A stretch of 64,000 bases of DNA, taken from Nematostella vectensis (taxonomy: Eukaryota; Cnidaria; Anthozoa; Actiniaria; Edwardsiidae). Both the position numbers and the translations under genes were made by a program. Under the pieces are notes generated by a model that saw only the letters and a list, made by a program, of their open reading frames with translations, was not told the origin of the DNA and ran no database searches. This document shows, piece by piece, positions 11,288 through 23,307 of this stretch (positions within the stretch are counted from its first letter, which is position 1; each line of letters opens with the position of its first letter). The stretch covers positions 10,816,022 through 10,880,021 of the forward strand of contig NC_064045.1 in assembly GCF_932526225.1 (NCBI RefSeq), read 5' to 3'.

Positions 11288-11742
11288 ATGGATCACTCTT
11301 GTACGTAGCCAAATCCGACAATAAAAGTCACGTGGAGATACTGAAAAGGTATTAAAAAAATCCTTCTTTGTGCCTTCGGAGGTGGTTATATTTTTATCAG
11401 AGAATCAGAGAAACCCCCCCCCCCCCCCCGAAAAAAAATATTTTTGAATTTCGCACCTTCCAAGAAAAATCCTGGGTACGGGCCTGCAAGGCTTTCGATA
11501 TCGCCTCGTAGCTGCCTTGCGTTTGGAATATTGCAAAGTGCGAAAGGGTAATTTTATCCGTAGGTAGGGTATAAAAATCATGGATTTTTGGCCTCTGATA
11601 CGGTCAGGTTTTGGAGACCTCGGTGGCACACCACTACCCCAAAATAAGTGGAGTACCCGCGCGATAGCATACTCTACAGCATACTCTTTGCACTGCTATA
11701 GAACACGGAGAAGAATGAATATCAGTACAGGGCAAAACAATA

Positions 11743-11748
11743 TTTATT
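11743..11748 (-). terminator. AATAAA polyadenylation signal, gene A
   Basis: AATAAA on the minus strand, 229 bp past the gene A stop. The equivalent place after gene B (25227-25232) has the same signal in the same context, which supports it. Confidence 0.5.
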
Positions 11749-11976
11749 GGGAAGAAAATATAAAAACGACAGTGTATTCTAGTTGGTGATAATCATCACC
11801 ATCATCATCATCATGACAATTAATAGTGAAACAAAGAACAAAGAAACAGCCTTGCTAGCAATAACATACTCTCTCATTTGGGTAAGTAAACCAGACTAAT
11901 AACAGCAACACAATCTACACATCGTGTTGACATTTAGTATAGCAAAATGAGAATGGCTCTTTCAATTTACTTAAAA

Positions 11977-14900
11977 TCAGCGAATAAATATCTTCCAAAA
12001 ATCTCCATCTGTTTTGGCACTTCCTGTGTCGTCGCAATCATGCCTCCCATTCTTAAAAACCCAATGGTACATGGTTGCCTCATACATCGTGTGATCATAC
12101 ATCCTCCAGACCTGGTTTGGTAAAGAGGCATGCCCCCAGAGACCGACAAATGCGGCACCGCTCGAGTCTCTTCCCCATCTGTGGCAGCGCCCAGTTAACA
12201 ACGCGTTGTTCCCGGTGCCCTCGGTGAAGGATCTACATGCAGAAGGTAGGATGTCTGTTTTGGCGGAGAAGTAGTCCACGACGGCTTTTCCCTTGCTGTC
12301 CGGGGTGGTGACTATGTGCAGGGTACGGCCAACTGCTTGCTTGTGGCAAACGAATCGCATTTGTGTGAAGGAGGTCAAACTCTGCAGCAGTCCCATTGCC
12401 TTGGATGTTATACCTTTAATCATAAGATTATTAGTTAAAGACTTGGTGGATGTTCTTTCAGTTATTAAAGACACCATTGCGAGACAGATCGCTTAAACTA
12501 GAAGGGTTCTAGTTTAAGTTTTGAAATGTAGTAGATTGACAATATAAGAATGCGCTAGCCTATCCAGTGATGCTCAGAGGTATGACATTTTACACTGCGA
12601 AATGGCGCGTTTATGCGCGTGTAGTCTGCGCGTTTTTGCGCGTGTTGTTTGAGTGTAAGTCCACGCGATTTTAAAAGTTACTTCACGCACAACAGTGGAT
12701 GATAGCAGATCACAGCACTCCTAAGGGTCATAATAAGGAGATGTGGTGATTTTTGAAAAAGGACCGCAACAAAATTTAGGAGCACTATGTTTGTCTTGAG
12801 TGCTATCCTAGTTTTAGAAATGTGCTTTGAACACACCTAATAATATATATCTCTAAGGGGTAAGAAATGCTGTTGACAACACATAAAGTGCCATATCCCT
12901 TAAGGGTTAACATTGATTTTGCCGATTATCACTTCCGGCTGTTAATATTGGAGGCTATAGCCTTCTCATGATTGGCCGGCGCTGAATTTAAAGTAGCCCG
13001 AGTATCTGGCAATTTTATTTTTAAAAAGTCGGAGGAAAAATAAAACTACGCCTGACACAAATACTAGACGGGACGCCGGCCGCCTCATCTTTTTAGCTCT
13101 TCCCGGTATATACTTAATAGGGAACGATAAACGGGCCTGACACTCGGGCTGAATTTAAAGCCGCATTGTCACCAGTTTACTTCCGGACGATTACGTAACA
13201 ATATCGGATGAGTTTTAACGGAATAAAACGCGAAAAATATTTCAAATTATTGAAAGCAGTGTGTCGATTGGAAGGTTATTTGAGGATCTGATTGATAATT
13301 TAGAGCGGATGGTCTGTTAAATATCTCGGATTCAAATAGATTCTTTTGTCTTATAACGGTTGAAGTTTCCGTCGGACCTCCGGAAGTAAACTGGTGATAA
13401 TGCGGCTTTAAGCCCCAATACCAAGTAACAACGCAAACATGTAAAGAGTCCAACTTGGCGGCAACCAAGTATCATTACCACAGGCGGCCCAAGCTCATTA
13501 CATGCACGGTCAAAATTCGTAATAACATTATATCGATAAAGTATATCAAGTGTAACAAAGATCGGGTATCAAAACGTTATACAACTTTGAGATCAACTTT
13601 CCTTTGGACGAAACAACCAATAAAAAGTGCTAGTATGGGCTGATGTTTGTTTGTCAGTTTAGTGGTCTTGTTATGATCTCATGATGGACATGATAACAAT
13701 ATGTTGCTGAAACTCGCGCTATATAAATACTACATGTTTTGTCAATTTCCGGAGAGCGCACAAATCAGAAAATATTGAAATAAATACAGGTTGACAAGAG
13801 TTTCGTCTATCTACAAATGCAGGTACTGGCGTTTGTTTTAACTGTAATCTCACCCATATACCCATCTCTGAACTTCGACAAAGAGCGAATGGATTCCTCG
13901 GGGGTGAAGGCAGCCCGCGAAGCTTCGTATGTCAGATTCAGCGTCATCATCCACCCTCCTAGAATATATCAAAACAAAGTTGATATGCATGATAAGTGCA
14001 AATCAATCCATAGCCATACCGTAATTTCCAAATCCTCATCCGGATGGAACTCACAGTTAGAAGTAATTTCAAGGGCACAATACGGATCTGTTCCGCAAAA
14101 TATATGTTCTGCAGCCCGTTTTTTGCTGGCTGGGAAGATGTTAGACCCCTCGGTTGTTGGGAAAAAATCATCCCGAATGGTTCTGCTGGCAAATTTGTGG
14201 AGTCGAAATAGTTGTGCTGGGAAAATTTTGGGGGGCACTGGAGCGGTTGCTTTGGAAAAAAATCGTCCCGTCCGGTTATACCGGCAATTATTCATTTGCT
14301 AAAATGCCTAACCACTGTTGGCTGGGAAAAAAAAAGAAAAAGGAACAGATAATTTTTCCCAGAAACTTTTAAAATGGGTATTTTCGGCACCAGAACATAT
14401 TCAAACGACGAAATATGCCATTTTAACGTATTTCGGAAAGGGGGGTTCATCGTAAGCCCTTGTTATTTCAAAGTAAAGCGTCTCTGCATCAGCAGTGCGC
14501 AAGATTAAATATAATACTTATAGTATAAAACATTAATGCATAACCGAAGTACAATGTCGAATAGAAAAATGTGTCCCCCCCTGAGAATGATGCTTAAGAA
14601 CCATCGCCCATAGGCGAGGTATGGACTTATCTGGAATAGCGCAGTACATAAGACCATGTTATACCTCCTTCGTTAGTCATATCGCAGTAAACAGGAAACG
14701 GTCCTTCCCCCTTCCTCTCTNNNNNNNNNNNNNNNNNNNNNNNNNNNNNNNNNNNNNNNNNNNNNNNNNNNNNNNNNNNNNNNNNNNNNNNNNNNNNNNN
14801 NNNNNNNNNNNNNNNNNNNNNNNNNNNNNNNNNNNNNNNNNNNNNNNNNNNNNNNNNNNNNNNNNNNNNNNNNNNNNNNNNNNNNNNNNNNNNNNNNNNN

Positions 14901-17900
14901 NNNNNNNNNNNNNNNNNNNNCCCTTCCTCTCTGGGTCGATATAGTACCCTCCACTTCCTTTGCTCTCACCCCTGTCAAGTATATCCTTGCACGACATTGG
15001 GACATACTCTGGCAAAGACGATAATATGATAGCTATGTAAACCTTATATCAGCCTCACTCACAGTATATTATTACAGCTATCACTGTAATCAGGAGCAGT
15101 GTTGATTTCAACATATGATTCCAGGGATGTAAAGAGTATTGTATATAGGGAGTCCGGGACATGCTATCCAGTGGAAATTTTACCAAATGAACAAAAGTTA
15201 TGGAAAGTGCACAAGCAGAAGGCGCATCACATTTATGTTCTTATTTAGTTGGGGTTCTGGGGGTTCTCCCAAGGGAGTCGTGAAATTTCAGACTTTTATG
15301 AGGCTCTTGAATTGATGAGAATACCTGCCCTCTCTTAAACCTACTATTAAAATTTGAGACCCTATCCGCTAAATCGCTGAGATGATTCGAACTCATCACC
15401 ATCTAACCCGAGCGAGATGGATTGGGCTCCCCATCTAACCCGAGCTATTACAACTCGCGCATGCTCACTACCTTTACAATTCCTTCCTTTGTACGCTGCT
15501 GGACACGTACAGGTGTAGTTGTCGTCATGGTAACGTGCTTGACATCTTCCGTTATTCCGGCAAGGGTGGTGAAAGCAAGGATTCTGTTGGAAATTGCGTG
15601 CAAAGTTAGTCTAGCCCATATTGTTTTAGTTGCTTTTTAAGCAGAATTTTTTTTTATAAATAATAATTAGTCCCCTTTTTGATCACAAAGATTTCGAAGC
15701 AGCCGACGACTCATCGTCAACAAAATGGTATTTTCATTCATGAATCACGTGATCTGTGACGTCATCACCTATACTTGTCCATATACCGTTATATATTACT
15801 TGACTTAAGTTTGGATGATGTGCAGCAAATCGCTGGCGAGATATTCGTAATTTTCCCACGGTCATGTGATTGCTAGTTATAAACGAGAATCTGAGTCTTC
15901 GATATTTTAACGCGTCACGTTAGAGCCGTCGAATTTGAATGAAATAGAGAAAGCAAAAAAGAAAATAAAAACAGTAAAATCACCCGACCTGCATTTTGTA
16001 CAAAACCTGCATCCGACCTCCGCATAAAAAAACTGTTCGATATTTCCTATTCGAAACCTATGAACCTTTCCCCAAAAAGGCAAACAATTGTAACCCTTTT
16101 TAGCAGGTATTATAGTGATTAAATGGTAGCAGTTGCATAATAGAATTCAGGTGTGTGAATAAAATTGACCGTTTTATTGAGTAAATTGAGACTATCCACT
16201 TTCTACCACTGTTCCGTTGATGAAGTATCGTTGCAAATCCATTTATTGTCAGCTCATATTTCTTTTTTGTAGGTTTGTAAGGGACGGTTCTTATTCTTCA
16301 TCGTTCTCAAACTTTTCGGATGATGATTGTTTTGCTGTGAGAGTTTCTACCTAGCATGTTTGCTGAATTTTCTGGAAGTAAAATTGGAATCGCCATAAAG
16401 GCCGAAACGGGCAAAAAGACCTCGATATTCTTATTCTACGTCAGATTTTCTATTACATCCCAAAAATGACCCACGGGGTGTTTACAGGACCTGTAACTAG
16501 TCGTCCCGAGGTTGCGGGGACGTTTGTAAAATTAAAACTACTAAATTCTCCGAGATGTCATGCTATAACTTTGCAATACCATGATCACCGAGGAAATAAA
16601 CTCGAAGCTACGAGTAATATTAGGTTGGATGAGCAAACTCGGTTCAATGGATCAGGCGGGAGCACAGCCATAGTTATTATATGGAAAATTTCCTTAATAA
16701 GAAATGACCCACTTTTTGGCCACCAAGGTGGGTGCGCGAGCACCCTGCGCACCCCCTGTGTACGCGCTTGTCACGCGCCATTCACACTGATGTAAAAATC
16801 TTTACACGGTACCAATAAAGTAATCTGTCTGTGTGTCTGTCTGATCAAATCCCTGGTCAGGTCTCTTGACGCAGGTTCTGTTCATGCGCGAATCTGCAGA
16901 AAGCTGCCTTCTATTTGTTTTTTTTGGTGGAAACTAGAAGACAAGCATCTTGGTTCTTAATTTCTCTCATGCACTGATGTAGAGGAAAATTTAGAAGACA
17001 AAAAACAGGCCCGTACCCTTGAGGGTGCAGGGGGTACGAACGCACCCCCCTGGCCACCCCCCCCCCCCAAAAACGGCCGAAAGTCGACTTTCGGTTCCCA
17101 ATAGACGTGCTATTCGTAGACAAAACTATAAAGCATAAGCAAGATTACTCTGGTATGTCATTAATCCATAAGTCAGATTTGTATTTGTAGCCAAATCCGA
17201 AAATAAACGTCCCGTGGAGATACTGCAAATGCAAAAAAAATCCTTTTTTGTTCTTTTGGGGGTGGTCGGGTTTTTATCAGAAAACTCACTCTCCCCCTTC
17301 TCCCCAAAAATTCGGATTTCGCACACCCCAAGAAGAATGGGTACGGACGGGCCTGAAAAATTATTTTGTCTTTTTCTAAAATTTCCCTCATTATTAATGC
17401 ATGCGCGGAATTTAGAAAATCTCCCTCATAATTGATACAAGAGGGAAATTTAGAAACTTAATCTCCCTCATCATTGGTGCATTTACAACCATATGTTGCT
17501 TTCGAGGGAATTTCGCTAGTAATCGTGCCTCAGAAAACAAAATAATTCGAGTTTTCATAGTATCATATTAAACAAGGACCCGCACTATAAAAGGGCTTAG
17601 CTCCGCACTCTTTCGGCTGAATAAAATTCAAATTTCAAGATGACAACATGCCGTAACATTGCGTCGGTAGTGAGACTTTTTAGTTGTGTTATCGTTTATA
17701 ATTTGAACTAATTTTGACTGCACATTCCTGCTCTTTTGGTGGGTTATTCACTGTTAGTAGTCAAAAGAGAAAATAAACCGAGCAAACGAGAAGAAAAACG
17801 CTTCAAAAGTTGAGTTTGGGTTTCGCTCCTCGTTGGTAAACAAGACACGCTTGACTGAATTCCGGAGCTCTGCACTGCGTAGCAGTTTAGTGACAACTGA

Positions 17901-18510
17901 ACTGACCTGGTCCAGACCGGGTCCTTGTTTAAAAAAACAACAACAAAGGCTCTGTTCTAGGCTAACCGGACTCTAAAAAAAAACTACATCTTAATGTATT
18001 TTCAAGACCGACAGGTAAAAGGAAATAGAAAATTTCTCAAGTTTTTTCCAATTTTTCAGTTACCTTATTCATCGCAAAAAAATTGAAAAGTAGAATTGCC
18101 GAAACTTGTCACTCAGCATTTTTCGATAAAATGGCACAAAATATACTGTTACTTACATCAATACTAAAATGGGTCCAGCTTGTGTTATTATGTATTTTAG
18201 AGGACGAGTTATAGATGTCAGTAGATAGCACCTCGCACAAAAACTTGGATCTGCCGTCAGGTGTTTTCGCCAGGTTCAGCGAAAAGCAGGACTCATTTCG
18301 TAGACACGCCAAAACACATGCGCCTTGTCTTTCTACCAAGTGTGTAAGCCTCCCTGACACGTTCAAATATGTACCGATGTGCTTGCGGAATTTTCCCAAA
18401 CCCTTGGCATTTCCCCTTGATAGAGCATTCGAGGTAAGGAATACCTCTGCTTCTGTTGTCGTTAAAAGTGATACAACACAGAAAATAATGCACAGTAATG
18501 TAGTATACAT
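11977..18510 (-). CDS. Gene A: secreted PAN-EGF-fibrinogen-like protein
   Basis: Five exons with consistent phases: 18157-18510, 15472-15583, 14665-15008 (contains 200 N), 13854-13958, 11977-12413. Exon 1 encodes a signal peptide (TTLLCIIFCVVSL) and a PAN/apple-like domain with four cysteines (ACVLACLRNESCFSL, FLCEVL). Exon 2 is one EGF module with six cysteines. Exon 3 starts the fibrinogen-like region (SCKDILDRGESKGSGGYYID, VYCDMTNEGG); exon 4 continues it (GWMMTLNLTYEA); exon 5 is the C-terminal domain (FTQMRFVCHK, GRCHRW, YHWVFKNG). Donors are GTAAGT, GTAGTG, GTATAA and GTGAGA. Closing the gap by its 12-bp overlap gives 379 residues with no frame break. From memory this architecture resembles coral 'uncharacterized skeletal organic matter protein 5-like' proteins; function is unknown, presumably extracellular matrix or recognition. 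The exon 2 start could instead lie 27 bp upstream, also in frame. Paralogue of gene B. Confidence 0.82.
13154..13414. mobile_element. MITE with GCATTGTCACCAGTTTACTT ends, full copy in a gene A intron
   Basis: Inverted ends TTTAAAGCCGCATTGTCACC and GGTGATAATGCGGCTTTAAG, about 33 bp each, 261 bp in total. The paralogous intron of gene B lacks it, so it most likely inserted after the A/B duplication. Confidence 0.82.
14095..14462. repeat. Dispersed repeat with TGCTGGCTGGGAA motifs, copy 1
   Basis: Shared landmarks: CGGATCTGTTCCGCA, GCTGGCTGGGAAGAT, TGGTTCTGCTGGCAAATTTG, GTTGTGCTGGG, GGAACAGATAA, TTTTCCCAG, CATATTCAAACGACGAAA, CGAAAGGGGGG. Copies lie at 31565-31963 and 32964-33285. Here it sits in the intron between exons 3 and 4 of gene A; the other two lie just 3' of the PAN exons of the B locus. 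Confidence 0.75.
14721..14920. other. Assembly gap of 200 N, probably false
   Basis: Exactly 200 N. The 12 bases before the gap and the 12 after it are the same (CCCTTCCTCTCT). Collapsing them gives an exon of 132 bp, one codon shorter than the intact 135-bp exon of gene B, with the frame kept. The contig ends therefore seem to overlap. Confidence 0.9.
15650..16980. other. Gene A intron 1, 5' part: no gene recognised
   Basis: No coding exon is seen in this long intron. 16690-16780 shares TTAATAAGAAATGACC, CACTTTTTGGCC and CACCCTGCGCA with 2320-2400, so a dispersed element end is present at both places. Two ETS/CRE-like words (GTGACGTCATC) occur but without context. Confidence 0.5.
16988..17355. 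mobile_element. MITE with CAGGCCCGTACCC ends, undivided copy
   Basis: CAGGCCCGTACCC at the left, GGGTACGGACGGGCCTG at the right. The interior shares GACGTGCTATTCGTAGACAA and TAGCCAAATCCGAAAATAAA with 9951-11490 and 22417-22660. Non-coding. Lies in intron 1 of gene A. Confidence 0.75.
17572..17928. mobile_element. TTAA-flanked MITE (piggyBac/Kolobok-like)
   Basis: TTAA stands on both sides of an element whose ends are ACAAGGACCCG and CGGGTCCTTGT. Target TTAA and short perfect inverted ends are typical of piggyBac or Kolobok non-autonomous elements. The interior begins with a TATA-like CTATAAAAGGGC. No transposase frame. Confidence 0.78.
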
Positions 18511-19226
18511 ATTTTGGGATTGACGCGAAGTTCGCCTTCACCCTCTTACATGTTGTTTGTTATCTGAGACAGTTAAAGGGAATTCAATGTAGCAACATTC
18601 TAATAGATTGTTAAATTTTTAATGACATAACTGAATTAGAGCATAGTTAAAACCTGTCGATCCCGTGATGGATCGGAACAGAAACGTTGGAAATCCTAAA
18701 GAGCTCAACTCTTTCACATCTCCAATTCTCCCTAATCGCGTTACACCTTTGATAGCATCACCCTGGCACTATATTTATCATGAAACAGTGCGTTGTGGGT
18801 CACACTTAATTATTTCTTGTTTTCATTCCGTAACAAAATTTGTTTTGATAGCTTTTATGTGACTCTTCTAAAAGTTGTAAAACAAAGGCATTTGCATCTG
18901 CCGTAAGAGCAAAATTATTTGAAAATTCTCACTTCCATTCCTAATTCAAATTCTACGGCTGCAGGCATTTTTTCAAGTGAAATGAAAAACAGTATTGTTA
19001 TACTCTATGCTTTATATATGGACGTTAGTTTTGGTTGTCAAATTGGACTAACTTATGGTCTGTTTTTCTCAGGCCATTTAGGGGCGCCAGTTTGAGCGTG
19101 CTCGTGGTCGCCGTAAGAGCCGTAATCCTCCAGACCTGGTAGTGCGGTTAAGCGTGTTTGGAAAAGTGACTCCCGTGCGATTTTCGTGATGAAATCGATT
19201 TTTTTTTCTGTTTTCGGTCCATTATG
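18511..19226. other. 5' flank of gene A
   Basis: The first 300 bp or so match the 5' flanks of the two PAN exons at the B locus (GTTATCTGAG, TTAATGACATAACTGAATTA, GAAACAGTGCG) and a further exon-less copy at 34247-34400. It presumably holds the promoter; no clear TATA box could be fixed. Nothing else is recognised up to 19226. Confidence 0.5.
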
Positions 19227-19333
19227 CAGGGGCGTAGCCAGGGGGGTGGCCCAGGGGGGCCGGGCCCTCCCTTCTAGCAGCCAAAAATACAGTAAATGTA
19301 TGAAACATTATCTAAAATACAGGAGAAAATGCC
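19227..19333. mobile_element. hAT-like repeat CAGGGGCGTAGCCAGG, left part
   Basis: CAGGGGCGTAGCCAGGGGGG followed by CTAGCAGCCAAAAATACAGT and ATTATCTAAAATACAGG. The inverse-strand copy at 45978-46120 carries the same order plus a right end, so here the element is cut off where the 40-bp minisatellite begins. Confidence 0.7.
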
Positions 19334-21939
19334 ACCCGAAACCATACAACGTAGAGCCAATAAAGAGAACACCACCCGAAACCCTACAACGTAGAGTCAA
19401 TACGGAGAACACCACCCGAAACCCTACAACGTAGAGCCAATAAAGAGAACACCAACCGAAACCCTACAACGTAGAGCCAATAAAGAGAACACCACCCGAA
19501 ACCCTACAACGTAGAGCCAATAGGGAGAACACCACCCGAAACCCTACAACGTAGAGTCAATACAGAGAACACCACCCGAAACCCTACAACGTAGAGTCAA
19601 TACGGAGAACACCACCCGAAACCCTACAACGTAGAGTCAATACAGAGAACACCATCCGAAACCCTACAACGTAGAGTCAATACGGAGAACACCACCCGAA
19701 ACCCTACAACGTAGAGTCAATACGGAGAACACCACCCGAAACCCTACAACGTAGAGTCAATACAGAGAACACCATCCGAAACCCTACAACGTAGAGCCAA
19801 TAAAGAGAACACCAACCGAAACCCTACAACGTAGAGCCAATAAAGAGAACACCACCCGAAACCCTACAACGTAGAGCCAATACGGAGAACACCACCCGAA
19901 ACCCTACAACGTAGAGTCAATACAGAGAACACCACCCGAAACCCTACAACGTAGAGCCAACACGGAGAACACCACCCGAAACCCTACAACGTAGAGTCAA
20001 TACAGAGAACACCACCCGAAACCCTACAACGTAGAGTCAATAGGGAGAACACCACCCGAAACCCTACAACGTAGAGCCAATACAGAGAACACCACCCGAA
20101 ACCCTACAACGTAGAGCCAACACGGAGAACACCACCCGAAACCCTACAACGTAGAGTCAATACAGAGAACACCACCCGAAACCCTACAACGTAGAGCCAA
20201 TAGGGAGAACACCACCCGAAACCCTACAACGTAGAGAAAATAAACAGAACACCAACCGAAACCCTACAACGTAGAGTCAATAGGGAGAACACCAACCGAA
20301 ACCCTACAACGTAGAGTCAATAGGGAGAACACCACCCGAAACCCTACAACGTAGAGCCAATAAAGAGAACACCAACCGAAACCCTACAACGTAGAGTCAA
20401 TACGGAGAACACCATTCGAAACCCTACAACGTAGAGCCAATACAGAGAACACCACCCGAAACCCTACAACGTAGAGCCAATACGGAGAACACCACCCGAA
20501 ACCCTACAACGTAGAGTCAATAGGGAGAACACCACCCGAAACCCTACAACGTAGAGTCAATAGGGAGAACACCACCCGAAACCCTACAACGTAGAGTCAA
20601 TACGGAGAACACCACCCGAAACCCTACAACGTAGAGTCAATAGGGAGAACACCAACCGAAACCCCACAACGTAGAGTCAATACGGAAAACACCACCCAAA
20701 ACCCTACAACGTAGAGCCAACACGGAGAACACCACCCGAAACCCTACAACGTAGAACCAATACGGAGAACACCACCCGAAACCCTACAACGTAGAGTCAA
20801 TACGGAGAACACCACCCGAAACCCTACAACGTAGAGTCAATACGGAGAACACCACCCGAAACCCTACAACGTAGAGCCAATACGGAGAACACCACCCGAA
20901 ACCCTACAACGTAGAGCCAATACAGAGAACACCACCCGAAACCCTACAACGTAGAGTCAATAGGAAGAACACCACCCGAAACCCTACCACGTAGAGCCAA
21001 TAGGGAGAACACCACCCGAAATCTTACAACGAAGATTCAATACTAAGAACACCACCCGAAACCCTACAACGTAGAGTCAATACGGAGAACACCACCTGAA
21101 ACCCTACAACGTAGAGTCAATACGGAGAACACCACCCGAAACCCTACAACGTAGAGTCAATACGGAGAACACCACCCAAAACCCTACAACGTAGAGCCAA
21201 CACGGAGAACACCACCCGAAACCCTACAACGTAGAGCTTATACGGAGAACACCACCCGAAACCCTACAACGTAGCGCCAATACGGAGAACACCACCCGAA
21301 ACCCTACAACGTAGAGTCAATACGGAGAACACCACCCGAAACCCTACAACGTAGAGCCAATACGGAGAACACCACCCGAAACCCTACAACGTAGAGTCAA
21401 TACGGAGAACACCACCCGAAACCCTACAACGTAGAGCCAATACGGAGAACACCACCCGAAACCCTACAACGTAGAGTCAATACGGAGAACACCACCCGAA
21501 ACCCTACAACGTAGAGGCAATACGGAGAACACCACCCAAAACCCTACAACGTAGAGTCAATACGGAGAACACCACCCGAAACCCTACAACGTAGAGTCAA
21601 TAGGGAGAACACCACCCGAAACCCTACCACGTAGAGTCAATAGGGAGAACACCACCTGAAACCCTACAACGTAGAGCCAATACGGAGAACACCACCCGAA
21701 ACCCTACAACGTAGAGCCAATACAGAGAACACCACCCGAAACCCTACAACGTAGAGTCAATAGGGAGAACACCACCCGAAACCCTACCACGTAGAGCCAA
21801 TAGGGAGAACACCACCCGAAATCTTACAACGAAGATTCAATACTAAGAACACCACCCGAAACCCTACAACGTAGAGTCAATACGGAGAACACCACCTGAA
21901 ACCCTACAACGTAGAGTCAATACGGAGAACACCACCCGC
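19331..21939. repeat. 40-bp minisatellite, about 65 units with no indel
   Basis: The unit is ACCACCCGAAACCCTACAAC followed by GTAGAGTCAATACGGAGAAC. Every unit keeps the same register over 2.6 kb; variation is by substitution only (GTCAA/GCCAA; TACGG/TACAG/TAGGG/TAAAG). A distinctive unit (ATCTTACAACGAAGATTCAA) occurs at 21021 and 21821, exactly 20 units apart, with matching neighbours, showing an 800-bp duplication inside the array. Each unit carries a TAG, so no long frame is possible. Confidence 0.95.
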
Positions 21940-22416
21940 ATAATTGCATATTTCTTTGTATACATTTGCCTTTAGAGTAAAAATAACACAGCTGTTTTCG
22001 ATAACAACTTTATTTGGAACATAGAGGCAATGACTCATAATTTAATTCACACATTTTTTTATCTTTTAAATGTAAAAAAACAGACTCGCGATAGGCGTTT
22101 ATCGACCGACGGACTTATCATAAATGAAGTGAACTTTTTTTACAAGCACGAACCCATCCTCTCAGTACTCTTTCTCCTCCTAATAAATGCGATATTTACA
22201 TCTCATATTTGATATTTTGGCTCTTCTTAGTATTCTTGACGATGATGATTTAATAAAAGTCAAATTCACACAAGGAGGTTTCAAACGAAAAACCGTAAGG
22301 TGCATGAAGCGAAGGTTGTACTACGTATAAATATGGCGTTCTTTTCTCAAATAAAGATCTTACATATATTTTTACACTAGCAAACAAAAATATATGTAAA
22401 AAATGCTTACCTTTTC
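21940..22416. other. AT-rich spacer, no gene seen
   Basis: Contains a minus-strand AATAAA near 22009 and short non-coding frames. No recognisable exon or repeat. Confidence 0.4.
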
Positions 22417-22660
22417 AGGCCCGTACCCAAAGGGGGTGTAGGGGGTGCGAACGCTCCGCCCACACAACGGCGGAAGGTCCACTTTCGGTTCCCAATCGAC
22501 GTGCTATTTGTAGACAAAACTATAAAGTATAAGCTCTGGTAGCTAAATCCGACAATAAACGTCCCGTCAAGATACTGCAAAGACGTAAAAAAATCCCTTT
22601 TTGTTCTGTAGTGGGTGGTCAGATTTTTATTAAAGAACTCATCAGTTTGAACCTGTGCCC
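22417..22660. mobile_element. MITE with CAGGCCCGTACCC left end, right end lost
   Basis: CAGGCCCGTACCCAAAGGGGG, then GACGTGCTATTTGTAGACAA, GCTAAATCCGACAATAAACG and GATACTGCAAA as in 16988-17355. The right inverted end is missing after about 22660. Confidence 0.65.
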
Positions 22661-23307
22661 TGCAGGCCAACATTTGCTTCTATTAAGCCATCTTGTCTCG
22701 GATTTTGTTTCATTGACGCGTAAAGACGAATATTCGTAAAAAAAAATCGAGTACCTTTAGTAATTCATTTAAAGATGACAAACCTTTTAAAATGAAAGTT
22801 GAGTCGTCTGAAAATATGATTGCTTTTTTTTTCTTTGGTAATAAATAGATTTACTCCTTTGATTTTTTTTTTTTGAGCGAACGAGAGTGGTCAGAATTTC
22901 AATAACAAGTATGAAGATCTGAGTCACCCTGCTTTGAGCCACGCCCAATAGTAAAAAAAAGGGATATTCGTGCTGAATACATTAGAACAGAGTATATAAG
23001 ATTACTGAATATGAATTAATTATCGAATTGCTCAACTGCAGCGAGGTGAACGGTAAATGCTTGGTCTGCTCTAAATTTATATCTTTGTTGTACCGTTTTA
23101 ATAAAATTTGTTTTAACTCGTCTACCATTACCATGTTCTTGTTTCTATGAATACTGTTTCATTTAGATGGCTGAAGACTAATATCTAGAAGCGGTAGCTG
23201 ATGTTAATGTTGTTCCGGGCGAGGAGCCGGTAGCCCATGTGCTCGGACAGGAGAAGAAAAAAGACCACCCGCAAGGCGGCCAAAGGCCTAGGTCGTACAT
23301 TGGCTCC
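22661..23307. other. Spacer before the 37-bp array, no firm gene
   Basis: A TATA-like GAGTATATAAG lies at about 22990, followed by a possible donor (AACGGTAAATG) and an acceptor-like CATTTAG before ATGGCTGAAGAC. That frame meets TAA at codon 5, so I do not call a gene. Confidence 0.35.

Larger units (their letters stand above)
9951..11490. mobile_element. MITE with GCAGGCCCGTACCC ends, split by a nested element
   Basis: The left end at 9951 (GCAGGCCCGTACCCA) and right end at 11472-11490 (GGGTACGGGCCTGC) are inverted. Internal landmarks (GACGTGCTATTTGTAGACAAA, then TAGCCAAATCCGACAATAAA and GGAGATACTG) match an undivided copy at 16988-17355. Here a 1.2-kb inverted-repeat element sits between the two halves. 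Confidence 0.75.

Noticed and set aside
13817-14302. Plus-strand frame with an apparent signal peptide (MQVLAFVLTVIS) and a TATA-like box about 100 bp upstream, repeated at 27838
   Set aside because: It lies antisense to exon 4 of genes A and B, whose minus-strand reading (GWMMTLNLTYEA) has proper splice sites and phases and joins exons 3 and 5. The conservation is explained by that exon.
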